A DNA stretch of 26,241 nt from FEN-1297 sp046704255 (GTDB taxonomy: Bacteria; Bacteroidota; Ignavibacteria; Ignavibacteriales; Ignavibacteriaceae): NCBI GenBank assembly GCA_046704255.1, contig JBJKSH010000101.1:1-26241 (forward strand). The letters are read 5' to 3'. Below the pieces are notes generated by a model. That model was not told where the DNA came from, did not search any database, and saw only the letters and a program-made list of their open reading frames with translations. Below are positions 16,244 to 24,893 of the stretch, piece after piece (position 1 is the stretch's first letter; the number at the start of each line of letters is the position of its first letter). A program made the position numbers and the translations under genes.

Positions 16244-18355
16244 ATGATAGTTAAAAAAGAAGTTGAGATCGGCGGGAAAGTTTTTTCTATTGAAACGGGA
16301 AGATATGCTAAACAGGCAAACGGTGCCGTAATGGTAAGATACGCCGATACAATGGTGTTGGTTTCCGTAGTATCTACAGAGGAAGCAAAAGAAGACCAGG
16401 ATTTCTTTCCTCTTCAGGTTGAATACAGGGAAAAAACTTCGGCTGCCGGTAAATTCCCCGGCGGTTATATAAAAAGAGAAGGAAGGCCGAGTGAAAAAGA
16501 AATTTTAAGCTCGAGGCTTATTGACAGGCCTATCAGGCCCCTCTTCCCTAAAGATTTTAAAAACGAAACACAGGTTATTGCATTCGTTTTTTCGCATGAC
16601 GGTGAAAACGATGCAGACGTCCTTGGTGCCGTTGGTGCTTCGGCTGCACTTACAATATCGGACATTCCCTTCGACGGCCCAATGGCAGAGGTTAGAGTTG
16701 GGCGTGTTGACGGAAATTTTGTCGTAAATCCGACTCTTCAGCAAATTAAAGTTAGTGATTTGGAACTGGTAGTTGCCGGTACTGCCGATTCAATTATGAT
16801 GGTTGAAGGCGAATCTAAAGAAATAACCGAAACCGAACTTCTTGGTGCTTTGAAGTTTGCACAGGAAGAAATAAGAAAGCTTGTACAGATTCAGCTAGAA
16901 CTTAAAGAAGAAGTTGGTAAGCAAAAAAGAGAAGTGCTTCCGGTTGAATTAGACGAGAATCTTAAAAATGATGTTTACAGCCTCGCAAACGAAAAGTTCA
17001 AAGAAATTGTTTATTCCGTTCTTACAAAAGATGAAAGAAGTACAAAGAATAAAGAACTTAAGAAATTTGTAAACGAATCTCTCGTAGAAAAATATCCCGA
17101 GCGGGAAAAAGTTATCGGTGAAATTCTTCACGATATGGAAAAAGAATTAATGCGGAACAGAATTCTTACCGAAGGAATAAGACTTGACGGAAGAAATACA
17201 AAGCAAATCCGGCCTATAACTATTGAACTTGGCCTGCTGCCGAGGACGCACGGTTCGGCGTTGTTTACAAGAGGTGAAACTCAAAGCTTAACTACGGTAA
17301 CTTTAGGTACAAAAAACGATGAGCAAATTATAGACGGTTTGCTTGATGAGTATTCCAAAAAGTTTATGCTTCATTATAACTTTCCGCCCTTCAGCGTTGG
17401 GGAAGTAGGTAAAATGACGGGCGTCGGCAGAAGAGAAATAGGGCACGGAAACCTAGCCGAACGCGCATTAAAAGTTTTAATGCCGCCGGAAGATATTTTT
17501 CCTTACACTGTAAGAGTTATTTCGGATATTCTGGAATCGAACGGTTCATCTTCCATGGCGACTGTTTGTGCAGGTTCACTGGGTTTAATGGATGCCGGTG
17601 TTCCGTTAAGTAAACCGTGTGCCGGTATTGCAATGGGCCTTATTAAAGAAGGTGAGCAGTATGCAATACTTTCCGATATTTTAGGAAACGAAGATCACCT
17701 GGGTGATATGGATTTTAAAGTTGCCGGAACCAAAGACGGAATTACGGCATTTCAAATGGATATTAAAATTCAAGGAATATCTTTTGAAATTATGGAAAAG
17801 GCTTTAAGCCAGGCTACAGAAGGAAGAATGCATATACTTAGTATTATGGGAGAGTCTATTAGTGAACCGCGTCCCTCGCTTTCTCCTTTAGCTCCAAGGC
17901 TTATAACAATGAAAGTTGATACCGACCAGATTGGATTGATAATAGGTCCCGGCGGTAAAACTATTCAGGGAATGCAAAGATTATTCGGCGTGGATATTAA
18001 CATTGATGATGACGGCACAATAAATATTGCATCGCCGAATAAAGAAAATGCCGCAAAGTGTAAGGATTATATTAAAAAGTTAACGGCTACCCCGGAAATT
18101 GGAGAAGTTTACGAAGGTGTTATTACAAAGATAATGGACTTTGGAGCCTTTGTCGAAATTCTTCCAGGCAAAGAAGGATTGCTTCATATTTCGCAGATTG
18201 ATAATAAGCGTGTTAACAAGGTAACTGATTATTTTAAAGAGGGCGATAAGGTTTCCGTAAAGCTTATAAAGGTTGAAAACGGGAAGCTTTCCCTTAGCAG
18301 AAAAGAATTACTTAAGGATAACGACCATTCGCCCCAGGTCGTTTCCAAAAATTAA
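16244..18355 (+). CDS. pnp: Polynucleotide phosphorylase (PNPase)
   Basis: PNPase is the phosphorolytic 3'-to-5' exoribonuclease of mRNA decay. The protein has 703 residues, full length. It has a first RNase PH domain (about 13-145), a helical linker (about 150-300), and a second RNase PH domain (about 320-530). The acidic active-site cluster lies in DHLGDMDFK (D484 and D490). A KH domain follows with GPGG at 568-571, then an S1 domain (about 625-695, EVYEGVITKIMDFGAFVEILPGKEGL). The ATG at 16244 follows rpsO by 10 bases with an AGG-type ribosome-binding site. It closes the rimP-pnp cluster. The structured non-coding stretch after it probably ends the transcript. Confidence 0.98.
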   Translation: MIVKKEVEIGGKVFSIETGRYAKQANGAVMVRYADTMVLVSVVSTEEAKEDQDFFPLQVEYREKTSAAGKFPGGYIKREGRPSEKEILSSRLIDRPIRPLFPKDFKNETQVIAFVFSHDGENDADVLGAVGASAALTISDIPFDGPMAEVRVGRVDGNFVVNPTLQQIKVSDLELVVAGTADSIMMVEGESKEITETELLGALKFAQEEIRKLVQIQLELKEEVGKQKREVLPVELDENLKNDVYSLANEKFKEIVYSVLTKDERSTKNKELKKFVNESLVEKYPEREKVIGEILHDMEKELMRNRILTEGIRLDGRNTKQIRPITIELGLLPRTHGSALFTRGETQSLTTVTLGTKNDEQIIDGLLDEYSKKFMLHYNFPPFSVGEVGKMTGVGRREIGHGNLAERALKVLMPPEDIFPYTVRVISDILESNGSSSMATVCAGSLGLMDAGVPLSKPCAGIAMGLIKEGEQYAILSDILGNEDHLGDMDFKVAGTKDGITAFQMDIKIQGISFEIMEKALSQATEGRMHILSIMGESISEPRPSLSPLAPRLITMKVDTDQIGLIIGPGGKTIQGMQRLFGVDINIDDDGTINIASPNKENAAKCKDYIKKLTATPEIGEVYEGVITKIMDFGAFVEILPGKEGLLHISQIDNKRVNKVTDYFKEGDKVSVKLIKVENGKLSLSRKELLKDNDHSPQVVSKN

Positions 18356-18372
18356 AAATGTTAATTGTAAAT

Positions 18373-18430
18373 GTTAATGGTTAATTATCTGTACCGGTTA
18401 ACCATTAACTATCAATTGATTTTTAACCGG
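18373..18430 (+). terminator. Overlapping inverted repeats after pnp (3' end or switch-like structure)
   Basis: GTTAATGGTTAA (18373-18384) and TTAACCATTAAC (18398-18409) form a perfect 12-bp stem with a 13-base loop, starting 18 bases after the pnp stop. CCGGTTAA (18394-18401) can instead pair perfectly with TTAACCGG (18423-18430). The two stems share bases and exclude each other. A true T-run is lacking, so simple intrinsic termination is not certain. Confidence 0.45.
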
Positions 18431-18679
18431 CAGCGTTTGTTCCCAGCTTAAGGCCGGATTATGTTTTTACGAAAAGGCAGTCTTTTTTTTATCGGCTGTT
18501 TTTAATTTTTCTTCCCTATTCGGGAAATTTTTAATTCATAGTTTTAAGGCAGTGCTCAGCGTGGTAAAATATCTACTATTATATTCACTTCTTCTATATT
18601 TATTGACTTATGTTAAGTTCAGTAAAAAGAAAAATAAAGAATATAAGGACTTAATCCTGTTTAATAAAAAAGAAAAGGA

Positions 18680-18708
18680 TTGGGAACCCCGCCCCGGAAT
18701 AATATATA
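18680..18708 (+). promoter_or_regulatory. Possible sigma-70-like promoter for rng
   Basis: TTGGGA (18680-18685) and TATATA (18703-18708) are separated by exactly 17 bases and each match the consensus at four of six positions. Transcription would start near 18715, giving a leader of about 75 bases before rng. The region is AT-rich, so chance is possible. Confidence 0.3.
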
Positions 18709-18751
18709 CTTCCAATTTCACAATGAGCATAAGTTTATTAAAAGTTTTTAT

Positions 18752-18772
18752 AATGAAATTCTATATTTCATT
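18752..18772 (+). promoter_or_regulatory. Hairpin just upstream of the rng start
   Basis: AATGAAAT (18752-18759) and ATTTCATT (18765-18772) form a perfect 8-bp stem with a 5-base loop. It ends 17 bases before the rng ATG and next to the AGAGAG that may be its ribosome-binding site. RNase E in other bacteria regulates its own mRNA through leader hairpins, so a similar role is possible but unproven. Confidence 0.3.
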
Positions 18773-18789
18773 TAGAGAGTTTATTTTAT

Positions 18790-20370
18790 ATGGTAAAAGA
18801 AATTATAATCAATTCGTCTGCTGCACAAACGCGGGTTGCCATTACGGAAGATGGAAACCTGGTAGACTTTTTTGTAGACTATCCTGAAAACCGCAGGATG
18901 GTAGGGGATATTTATTTGGGGAAGGTTGCACGGGTATTACCCGGCATTAAAGCAGCTTTTATTAATATCGGAATGAAGCACGATGCATTTTTGCATTTCT
19001 CGGATATAGGTGAAAGGACATCTCAGTTCCAGGAAATGCTTGGCGAAGAAGATTCCGATGTTGATGAGGAAGAAGAAGATGAAACCCCGCAAAGAAACAA
19101 TAACCACTTCAAACAGCAGAAAGAAGGCGGCGATACCGAGATTGCTGTTCCTAAGCTGCATAAAGGGCAGGAAATATTAATACAGATTACAAAAGAACCG
19201 GTAAACAATAAAGGAGTTAGGGTAACATCTTCGGTTTCTTTGCCGGGAAGGTTTTGCGTGCTTCTTCCTTTCGATCATAAAGTTGGGGTTTCAAAAAAAA
19301 TTTCAGATTACAAAGAAAGAAGACGGTTAAGGCATATTGCACGCAGCATTCTGCCGGATAACTTCGGATTAATAATTAGAACCGTGGCAAGGAATCAATC
19401 CGAAGACGCCTTAAGGGATGACCTAAATGCGCTGCTTAAAACATGGCAGCAAATTCAGGAAACCATTAAAACGGAAGAACCGCCGGCAATTATTCACCAG
19501 GACTTAAGCACTACATCAAGCGTTATACGCGATTTATTTACGCCGGATGTTTCCAAAATTTTTATAGATTCCAAAAAACTTTACAAACAAATTAGAAATT
19601 ATGTTGATGTAGTTGAACCCCGTTCCGTAGATAAAATAGAATTATTCAAATCCAATAATTCAATTTTCGATTCATTTAAAATTGAAGAACAAATAAAAAC
19701 ATTAATGGGGCGGAAAGTCCCGCTGCCCAGCGGCGGATACCTTATAATTGATCATACCGAAGCTATGGTGGTAATAGATGTTAACAGCGGAAGATATGCG
19801 AAAAATAAAGAGCAGGAATTAAATTCGTTAAAGACCGACCTGGAATCTGCAAGGGAAATTGCCAGGCAATTAAGGCTGCGGGATATTGGCGGTATAATTG
19901 TGGTGGACTTTATAGACCTTGAGGAAGAAAAAAACCGGAAAAAAATTTACGACGAACTAAGGAAGGAATTTAGAAAAGACCGGGCTAAAGTTTCCGTCCT
20001 TCAAATGTCTGATTTTGGACTTGTTCAGATTACGCGCCAAAGGATAAGGCAAAATATTATGCAGGCTATGAAGGAAGTTTGCCCGTACTGCTTAGGTACC
20101 GGCGTGTTAACAAAACATTCTCACCTGGTTTATGATCTTGAAGACACAATTAAGAAGTTTAAACGTAATTCTAAAGAGAGAGCGGTTTTAATAAAGTGCC
20201 ATCCTTTACTGGCAACAAAACTAAAGGAGGATAAATTTAAAACTTTCTTTAGGCTAAGGTTTAAATATTTTATAAGGTTAAAACTGGAAGAAGATGAAAG
20301 CATGCCTCTGGGGCAGATTAAATTCTTTTCTATGAAAACACAAAAAGAATTAACGGATGAAATAAATTGA
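18790..20370 (+). CDS. rng: Ribonuclease G/E family endoribonuclease
   Basis: This is a single-strand-specific endoribonuclease that processes rRNA and starts mRNA decay. The protein has 526 residues, the length of RNase G, without the long degradosome scaffold of E. coli RNase E. The N-terminal RNase H-like part and S1 domain (about 35-160) are interrupted by a very acidic insert (about residues 85-118, with EEDSDVDEEEEDE). The metal-binding catalytic aspartates are D330 (VVIDVNSGRY) and D373 (GGIIVVDFIDL). The Zn-link cysteines are C431 and C434 (CPYCLGTG). It begins MVKEIIINSS, typical of the family, at ATG 18790. The final part (about 450-526) is the small C-terminal domain. Confidence 0.95.
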   Translation: MVKEIIINSSAAQTRVAITEDGNLVDFFVDYPENRRMVGDIYLGKVARVLPGIKAAFINIGMKHDAFLHFSDIGERTSQFQEMLGEEDSDVDEEEEDETPQRNNNHFKQQKEGGDTEIAVPKLHKGQEILIQITKEPVNNKGVRVTSSVSLPGRFCVLLPFDHKVGVSKKISDYKERRRLRHIARSILPDNFGLIIRTVARNQSEDALRDDLNALLKTWQQIQETIKTEEPPAIIHQDLSTTSSVIRDLFTPDVSKIFIDSKKLYKQIRNYVDVVEPRSVDKIELFKSNNSIFDSFKIEEQIKTLMGRKVPLPSGGYLIIDHTEAMVVIDVNSGRYAKNKEQELNSLKTDLESAREIARQLRLRDIGGIIVVDFIDLEEEKNRKKIYDELRKEFRKDRAKVSVLQMSDFGLVQITRQRIRQNIMQAMKEVCPYCLGTGVLTKHSHLVYDLEDTIKKFKRNSKERAVLIKCHPLLATKLKEDKFKTFFRLRFKYFIRLKLEEDESMPLGQIKFFSMKTQKELTDEIN

Positions 20371-20391
20371 ATATGGTTACGAAAAAATTAC

Positions 20392-20518
20392 CTCACCTCG
20401 TAGCCTTGGTTGTCCGAAAAGTAATTTCAAATTTTATAACCAATGGAAATCCGTTTAATCCGTGTTCTATATTTTAGAAAAATATTACTTATCGGACAGC
20501 CTCGGGACGAAGGGTGAG
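20392..20518. repeat. Palindromic element, copy 2 (inverted relative to copy 1), downstream of rng
   Basis: TGTCCGAAAAGTAAT (20411-20425) and ATTACTTATCGGACA (20484-20498) form the core arms with one mismatch. The outer arms continue imperfectly to CTCACC at 20392 and GTGAG at 20518. Read on the minus strand, the loop contains TATAGAACACGGATTAAACGGATT, clearly related to the loop of the element at 4041-4170. It begins 21 bases after the rng stop and fills most of the rng-gcvT spacer. No coding capacity is seen. Confidence 0.78.
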
Positions 20519-20565
20519 TTTATTAAAATAAATTTTAGTAACATCAGTAATAACAAAAAATCTAT

Positions 20566-21648
20566 ATGAAGAAAACAAAACTTTACAACACACATGAAAA
20601 ACTTGGCGCAAAGATTGTGGAATTTGCAGGCTTTTACATGCCTGTACAGTATTCATCAATAATTGCAGAACACAAAGCCGTTAGAAATTCGGTGGGAGTT
20701 TTCGATGTATCCCACATGGGCGAAGTCTTTATATCCGGTGAAAAAGCCGTAGATTTTGTACAGCATATAACTATAAACGATGTTTCTAAACTTACGCCCG
20801 GTAGGGTGCAGTATTCTGCAATGTGCTATTTGGACGGCGGCATTGTTGACGACCTGCTGGTTTACAAATTATCCGCCAGCAGCTTTATGCTTGTTATTAA
20901 TGCTTCCAACACGGAAAAAGATTTTAACTGGATGATTAGTAATAACAGCTTTGGAGTATCAATACAAAATTTATCCGATGAATATTCACTGCTTGCTGTA
21001 CAAGGGCCAAAGTCCAAAGAGGTTATGCAAAAAATTTGCGACAAGGAATTAAATTTGGATTATTACCATTTCTTTACAGCCAAAATTGCCGGCTACGATA
21101 TGATAGTTTCCAGAACAGGTTATACAGGCGAGTTAGGTTACGAGCTTTATTTTAAGGGCGATGAAACTGCTGCTGAAAATATATGGAATGAAATTTTTGA
21201 GGCAGGCAAAGAATTTGGTATTCAGCCGGTAGGTCTTGGTGCTAGAGATTCGTTAAGACTTGAAATGGGTTATTGCCTTTACGGCAACGATATAGACCAA
21301 ACTACTAACCCTATTGAAGCAGGGCTTGGATGGATTACTAAATTAAATAAACCCGATTTTTTGGGCAAAAAAGCTTTACAGGAAGTTAAAGAAAAAGGGC
21401 TAAAAAGAAAATTAACTGCAATTGCGTCCGATGAAAAAGCATTTCCGCGTCATGGTTATGATATTACTGCGGGAGGCAAAAGAATCGGAACTATAACGAG
21501 CGGAACGGTAAGCCCGGTACTTGAAAAACCGGTTGCACTTGGTTATATAGAAAAAGAATTTACGGAAGAAAATACAATTGTAAATTTTTTAATTAGAGGA
21601 AAAGAAGTTCCGGCTAAGGTTGTTAAGCTTCCTTTTATAAGCAAGTGA
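20566..21648 (+). CDS. gcvT: GcvT, aminomethyltransferase (glycine cleavage T protein)
   Basis: GcvT transfers the methylene carbon of aminomethyl-lipoyl H protein to tetrahydrofolate and releases ammonia. The protein has 360 residues, normal. Conserved blocks are the N-terminal KTKLYNTHEKLGAKIVEFAGF and MPVQYSSIIAEHKAVRNSVGVFDVSHMGE, the folate-site region VSRTGYTGELGYELY, and GARDSLRLEMGYCLYGNDI. The C-terminal barrel contains GTITSGTVSP. The other glycine-cleavage genes (gcvH, gcvP) are not in the window, and no glycine riboswitch is seen upstream. That spacer is filled by the palindromic element. No clear ribosome-binding site precedes the ATG at 20566. A comB-like gene follows after 36 bases. 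Confidence 0.97.
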   Translation: MKKTKLYNTHEKLGAKIVEFAGFYMPVQYSSIIAEHKAVRNSVGVFDVSHMGEVFISGEKAVDFVQHITINDVSKLTPGRVQYSAMCYLDGGIVDDLLVYKLSASSFMLVINASNTEKDFNWMISNNSFGVSIQNLSDEYSLLAVQGPKSKEVMQKICDKELNLDYYHFFTAKIAGYDMIVSRTGYTGELGYELYFKGDETAAENIWNEIFEAGKEFGIQPVGLGARDSLRLEMGYCLYGNDIDQTTNPIEAGLGWITKLNKPDFLGKKALQEVKEKGLKRKLTAIASDEKAFPRHGYDITAGGKRIGTITSGTVSPVLEKPVALGYIEKEFTEENTIVNFLIRGKEVPAKVVKLPFISK

Positions 21649-21684
21649 AACAGAAGTATATAGGAATTAACTTATGAGGGAAAG

Positions 21685-22431
21685 ATGAAGGTAAATGTAC
21701 TTACAACAATATTAAGTGCAGACGAATTATATTTTACAGATAAAACAACTGTTGTAATAGATGTACTTAGAGCAACTACAACAATAGTTACAGCTCTTAA
21801 AAACGGTGCAAGGGAGGTTCTTCCGGTTGCAACCGTAGAATTTGCTATGAAAGTTTCCGGCGGCAGCTTTAGCGGGCAAACGCTTCTTTGCGGTGAAAGA
21901 AATACCAGAAAAATTGAGGGCTTTGCTCTCGGCAATTCACCGCTTGAATTTACCGAAGATAAAGTTTCCGGCAAGACGGTTATTTTGTATACTACAAACG
22001 GAACCAGAGCAATTGTTAAAGCAAAGTTTTCTTCGGACTTGTACGTATGTTCCTTTTCTAATGTTACTGCTTTGGCCAGGCATCTTTACGGTTTGAATAA
22101 AGATATTGAAATTTTTTGTGCCGGAAGAAATAATAATTTTTCACTGGAAGATACTATTTGCGCCGGTAAATTAATATCCGAACTTGAAAAAGTTAAGGAT
22201 AATGTATTACTTACCGATTCCGCAAGAGCAAGCGTATCCTTGAGTAAGTCCCTGGGAAAGAGTATTTTAAAAATGTTAAAAGAATCAGAACACGGTAAAA
22301 TCCTTTTGGAAAACGGTTTTGAAGAAGACTTAATGTTCTGCAGTAAATTGAATACCACGCAGGCAATTCCTTATTTTACGGATAATGCTCTAAAGTTACT
22401 GCCGGATATGAATGAAGATAATGATGATTAA
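21685..22431 (+). CDS. comB: ComB-like 2-phosphosulfolactate phosphatase family protein
   Basis: The protein (248 residues) belongs to the ComB family, named for the Mg-dependent phosphatase that converts 2-phosphosulfolactate to sulfolactate in coenzyme M synthesis by methanogens. Family blocks are VVIDVLRATTTIVTAL (about 22-37), LLCGERNTRKIEGFALGNSP, TVILYTTNGTRAI, and a later CAGRNNNFSLEDTICAGKLI. Homologues occur in many bacteria that do not make coenzyme M, and their substrate there is unsettled. No comA or comC homologue is visible nearby, so the reaction in this organism is uncertain. GAGGG at 21676-21680 precedes the ATG. It is 36 bases after gcvT and 2 bases before ftsK, suggesting one transcript. 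Confidence 0.9.
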   Translation: MKVNVLTTILSADELYFTDKTTVVIDVLRATTTIVTALKNGAREVLPVATVEFAMKVSGGSFSGQTLLCGERNTRKIEGFALGNSPLEFTEDKVSGKTVILYTTNGTRAIVKAKFSSDLYVCSFSNVTALARHLYGLNKDIEIFCAGRNNNFSLEDTICAGKLISELEKVKDNVLLTDSARASVSLSKSLGKSILKMLKESEHGKILLENGFEEDLMFCSKLNTTQAIPYFTDNALKLLPDMNEDNDD

Positions 22432-22433
22432 CA

Positions 22434-24893
22434 ATGGCTGCGAAAAGAAAAATAAGAACAAATAAAAACGGCAACGGTGAAAAAAAATCCGCTGCCGGCA
22501 AACAGAAAAAAATTCTGGGAATTCTCTTAATACTTTTTTCTGTACTTACACTCTTAAGTATTTTATCTTACTCCAGATTCGATCAAGCCAATCTTAATTA
22601 CAAATTCAGCGACTTATTTAAAGTCTTCGGCTCAAATACAAAGTTTATACAAAAAGCGGACAGCACACATAACCTTCTAGGGATTTTCGGAGCGTATGTT
22701 TCCAACTTTTTTATTAACTCAACTCTCGGAATATTTTCTTCCGTATTTCCGCTTATGTTTTTATACTGGGGAGTTTCTTTCTTTTATAAAATTAGTTTTA
22801 AAAGATTGATTAATGTATCCAATTTTTTATTGATTACCGGATTAATCTTTGCAGCATTCTTCGGCGTATTAAGAACACATTACAAAGTGCTTACCGGGCT
22901 TTACGAAATTTCCGGTTCAATAGGAGATTACTTAGGTGAAACCCTTAGCCGGCTTTTAGGCGGTATTGGAAGCATAATATTTTTAATTGCAGCAGGCACC
23001 ATTCTGCTTGTTGTTGCATTTGATGTTAAACTTGAAAAAATATTTTTATTTTTTAAGAATCTGTTTCTCAAACCCTCCTCAGGCACAGAACCGGTTTTTG
23101 AAGATGCTGCTGCCGGTTATGAAGCAGACAACCTTAAAAAGATAAAAGCTTTGGGAAAAGAAAAGAAAAAGAAAAAATCTCCCCCTTCGGAAAAATCTCC
23201 TTCCGCCGAAGATTTAATGGCGGAAGAAGCTAAAGAGCAGACCAGAATTAGAATTATTAGAAAAGACGATACACCTTCCGTTACGGAAGAAAATGAAGTT
23301 CAAAAAGATGAGCACAAAAAAGTTGACCTTGAAAAGACCGGAGAAATATCTTCCAAAGCAATAGACAAGGAAAAAGAAGCCGATCTACCCGATCAATGGG
23401 ATGAAAAAATTTCATATAAAAAACCCGGGCTGGATTTACTTGAACCGATCCCGGAAGAAAATTTTAAAGTTGCGGAAGAAGAACTAAAAAGAAACGCCGA
23501 ACTTCTTAAAGAAAAGCTAAAGCTGTTTGATATAGAAATAGAAGATATTTCCGTAACTCCGGGGCCGGTTGTTACACTTTACGAAATTGTTCCTTCTCCG
23601 GGTGTAAAAATAAGCCGCATAGTGGGATTGGAACATGACATAGCACTTGCACTTGCCGCAAGAGGAATAAGAATTATTGCACCGATACCCGGCAAGAGTG
23701 CAATTGGTGTAGAAATTCCAAATGCAGTTGCTTCTCTTGTTGTTGCCAAATCCGTACTCGGAAAAATTTCCGAATCGAATGCAGAACTGCCTGCTGCGTT
23801 GGGTAAAACGATTAACGGCGATGTTTATGTAACCGATCTTGCAAAAATGCCGCACCTGTTAATTGCCGGTTCTACAGGTTCCGGCAAGAGCGTTGGTATA
23901 AATATGCTTATAGCAAGTTTGTTATATACAAAGCATCCTTCAGAAGTAAAGCTTGTAATGATTGATCCTAAAAAAATAGAACTTTCATTTTACAATAAGC
24001 TCCGCAGGCACTACCTTGCCGTTTCTCCCGACCTTGATGAAGAAATTATTACGAACCCGCAAAATGCCGTTCTTCTTTTAAAATCCGTTGAGTTTGAAAT
24101 GGAGAAACGGTACGACATGCTTGCAAAAGCCGGAGTAAGAAATATTGTAGATTATAACAAAAAAATTTCCGATCCGAAAAAAAGACCGAAGGATGCCGAC
24201 GGAATTAAACATCACCCTATACCTTACTTAATTGTAATAATAGATGAACTTGCCGATCTTATGATAACTGCCGGCAAAGAAGTTGAAGAACCAATCGCAA
24301 GGTTGGCACAGCTTGCAAGGGCAGTTGGTATCCACCTTGTACTGGCAACTCAAAGGCCTTCGGTTAATGTTATTACGGGAGTTATAAAGGCAAATTTTAG
24401 TGCAAGAATTGCTTACCAGGTTGCAACCAAAATAGATTCGCGAACCATACTTGATATGAACGGCGCAGAGCAGCTGCTTGGCAGAGGAGATATGCTTTTC
24501 CTGCCTACGGGCTCGCCTAAACCAATTCGTATTCAAAATGCATTTATTTCTACTGATGAAGTTGAAAGGCTAACGGATTATATACAAAGACAGCCTGGCT
24601 TTTCAAAACCGTTTTTCCTTCCTTCTTTATATGATAAAAAGAAAGATTCTTCAAGCGGATTCCTTTCCGATCTAGACCCTATGTTTGAGGATGCAGCAAA
24701 GGTAATTGTACGTCATCAACAGGGTTCCGTTTCTCTTCTTCAAAGAAGATTAAAGCTCGGCTACTCAAGGGCTGCACGTATTGTAGACCAGCTTGAAGAA
24801 GCTGGCATTGTAGGGCCTAACGACGGCAGTAAGGCAAGAACTGTTCTTGTTGAAAACGAGGAACAGTTGGAAACGATTTTAAGATCACTTTAA
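22434..24893 (+). CDS. ftsK: FtsK/SpoIIIE family DNA translocase
   Basis: FtsK is the septum-anchored motor that pumps chromosomal DNA and helps resolve chromosome dimers during division. The protein has 819 residues. The basic N-terminal tail is followed by four membrane helices (about 26-45, 81-118 region, 125-147, 176-197) and a charged linker (about 215-320). The RecA-like motor comes next, with Walker A GSTGSGKS (479-486) and Walker B IIDELADLM (D604, E605). A C-terminal gamma winged-helix domain (about 755-815, VSLLQRRLKLGYSRAARIVDQLEEAGIVG) is expected to read the polar guide sequences. All parts are intact. The start is two bases after the comB stop, with no good ribosome-binding site of its own, so coupling to comB is likely. 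Confidence 0.97.
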   Translation: MAAKRKIRTNKNGNGEKKSAAGKQKKILGILLILFSVLTLLSILSYSRFDQANLNYKFSDLFKVFGSNTKFIQKADSTHNLLGIFGAYVSNFFINSTLGIFSSVFPLMFLYWGVSFFYKISFKRLINVSNFLLITGLIFAAFFGVLRTHYKVLTGLYEISGSIGDYLGETLSRLLGGIGSIIFLIAAGTILLVVAFDVKLEKIFLFFKNLFLKPSSGTEPVFEDAAAGYEADNLKKIKALGKEKKKKKSPPSEKSPSAEDLMAEEAKEQTRIRIIRKDDTPSVTEENEVQKDEHKKVDLEKTGEISSKAIDKEKEADLPDQWDEKISYKKPGLDLLEPIPEENFKVAEEELKRNAELLKEKLKLFDIEIEDISVTPGPVVTLYEIVPSPGVKISRIVGLEHDIALALAARGIRIIAPIPGKSAIGVEIPNAVASLVVAKSVLGKISESNAELPAALGKTINGDVYVTDLAKMPHLLIAGSTGSGKSVGINMLIASLLYTKHPSEVKLVMIDPKKIELSFYNKLRRHYLAVSPDLDEEIITNPQNAVLLLKSVEFEMEKRYDMLAKAGVRNIVDYNKKISDPKKRPKDADGIKHHPIPYLIVIIDELADLMITAGKEVEEPIARLAQLARAVGIHLVLATQRPSVNVITGVIKANFSARIAYQVATKIDSRTILDMNGAEQLLGRGDMLFLPTGSPKPIRIQNAFISTDEVERLTDYIQRQPGFSKPFFLPSLYDKKKDSSSGFLSDLDPMFEDAAKVIVRHQQGSVSLLQRRLKLGYSRAARIVDQLEEAGIVGPNDGSKARTVLVENEEQLETILRSL

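Larger units (their letters stand above)
18356..18789. other. 434-base non-coding stretch between pnp and rng
   Basis: The left end carries overlapping inverted repeats (18373-18430). A short stem TTCCC-TATTC-GGGAA (18512-18526) followed by ATTTTTA is terminator-like. A possible promoter lies at 18680-18708, and a hairpin lies close to the rng start (18752-18772). One frame stays open from 18552 into rng, but I do not believe it is a gene. Confidence 0.55.

Noticed and set aside
18552..18887. A 111-codon plus-strand frame beginning with a hydrophobic stretch upstream of rng
   Set aside because: Its second third of the frame overlaps the start of rng in another phase, it begins with GTG without a ribosome-binding site, and the residues are low-complexity Lys/Leu/Tyr typical of AT-rich non-coding DNA.
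20371..20565. Glycine riboswitch before gcvT
   Set aside because: The spacer is occupied by the palindromic repeat, and I find none of the conserved riboswitch core segments.
23517..23855. Minus-strand frames opposite ftsK
   Set aside because: They mirror codon bias of an intact, fully recognised ftsK and have no ribosome-binding site or recognisable domain.
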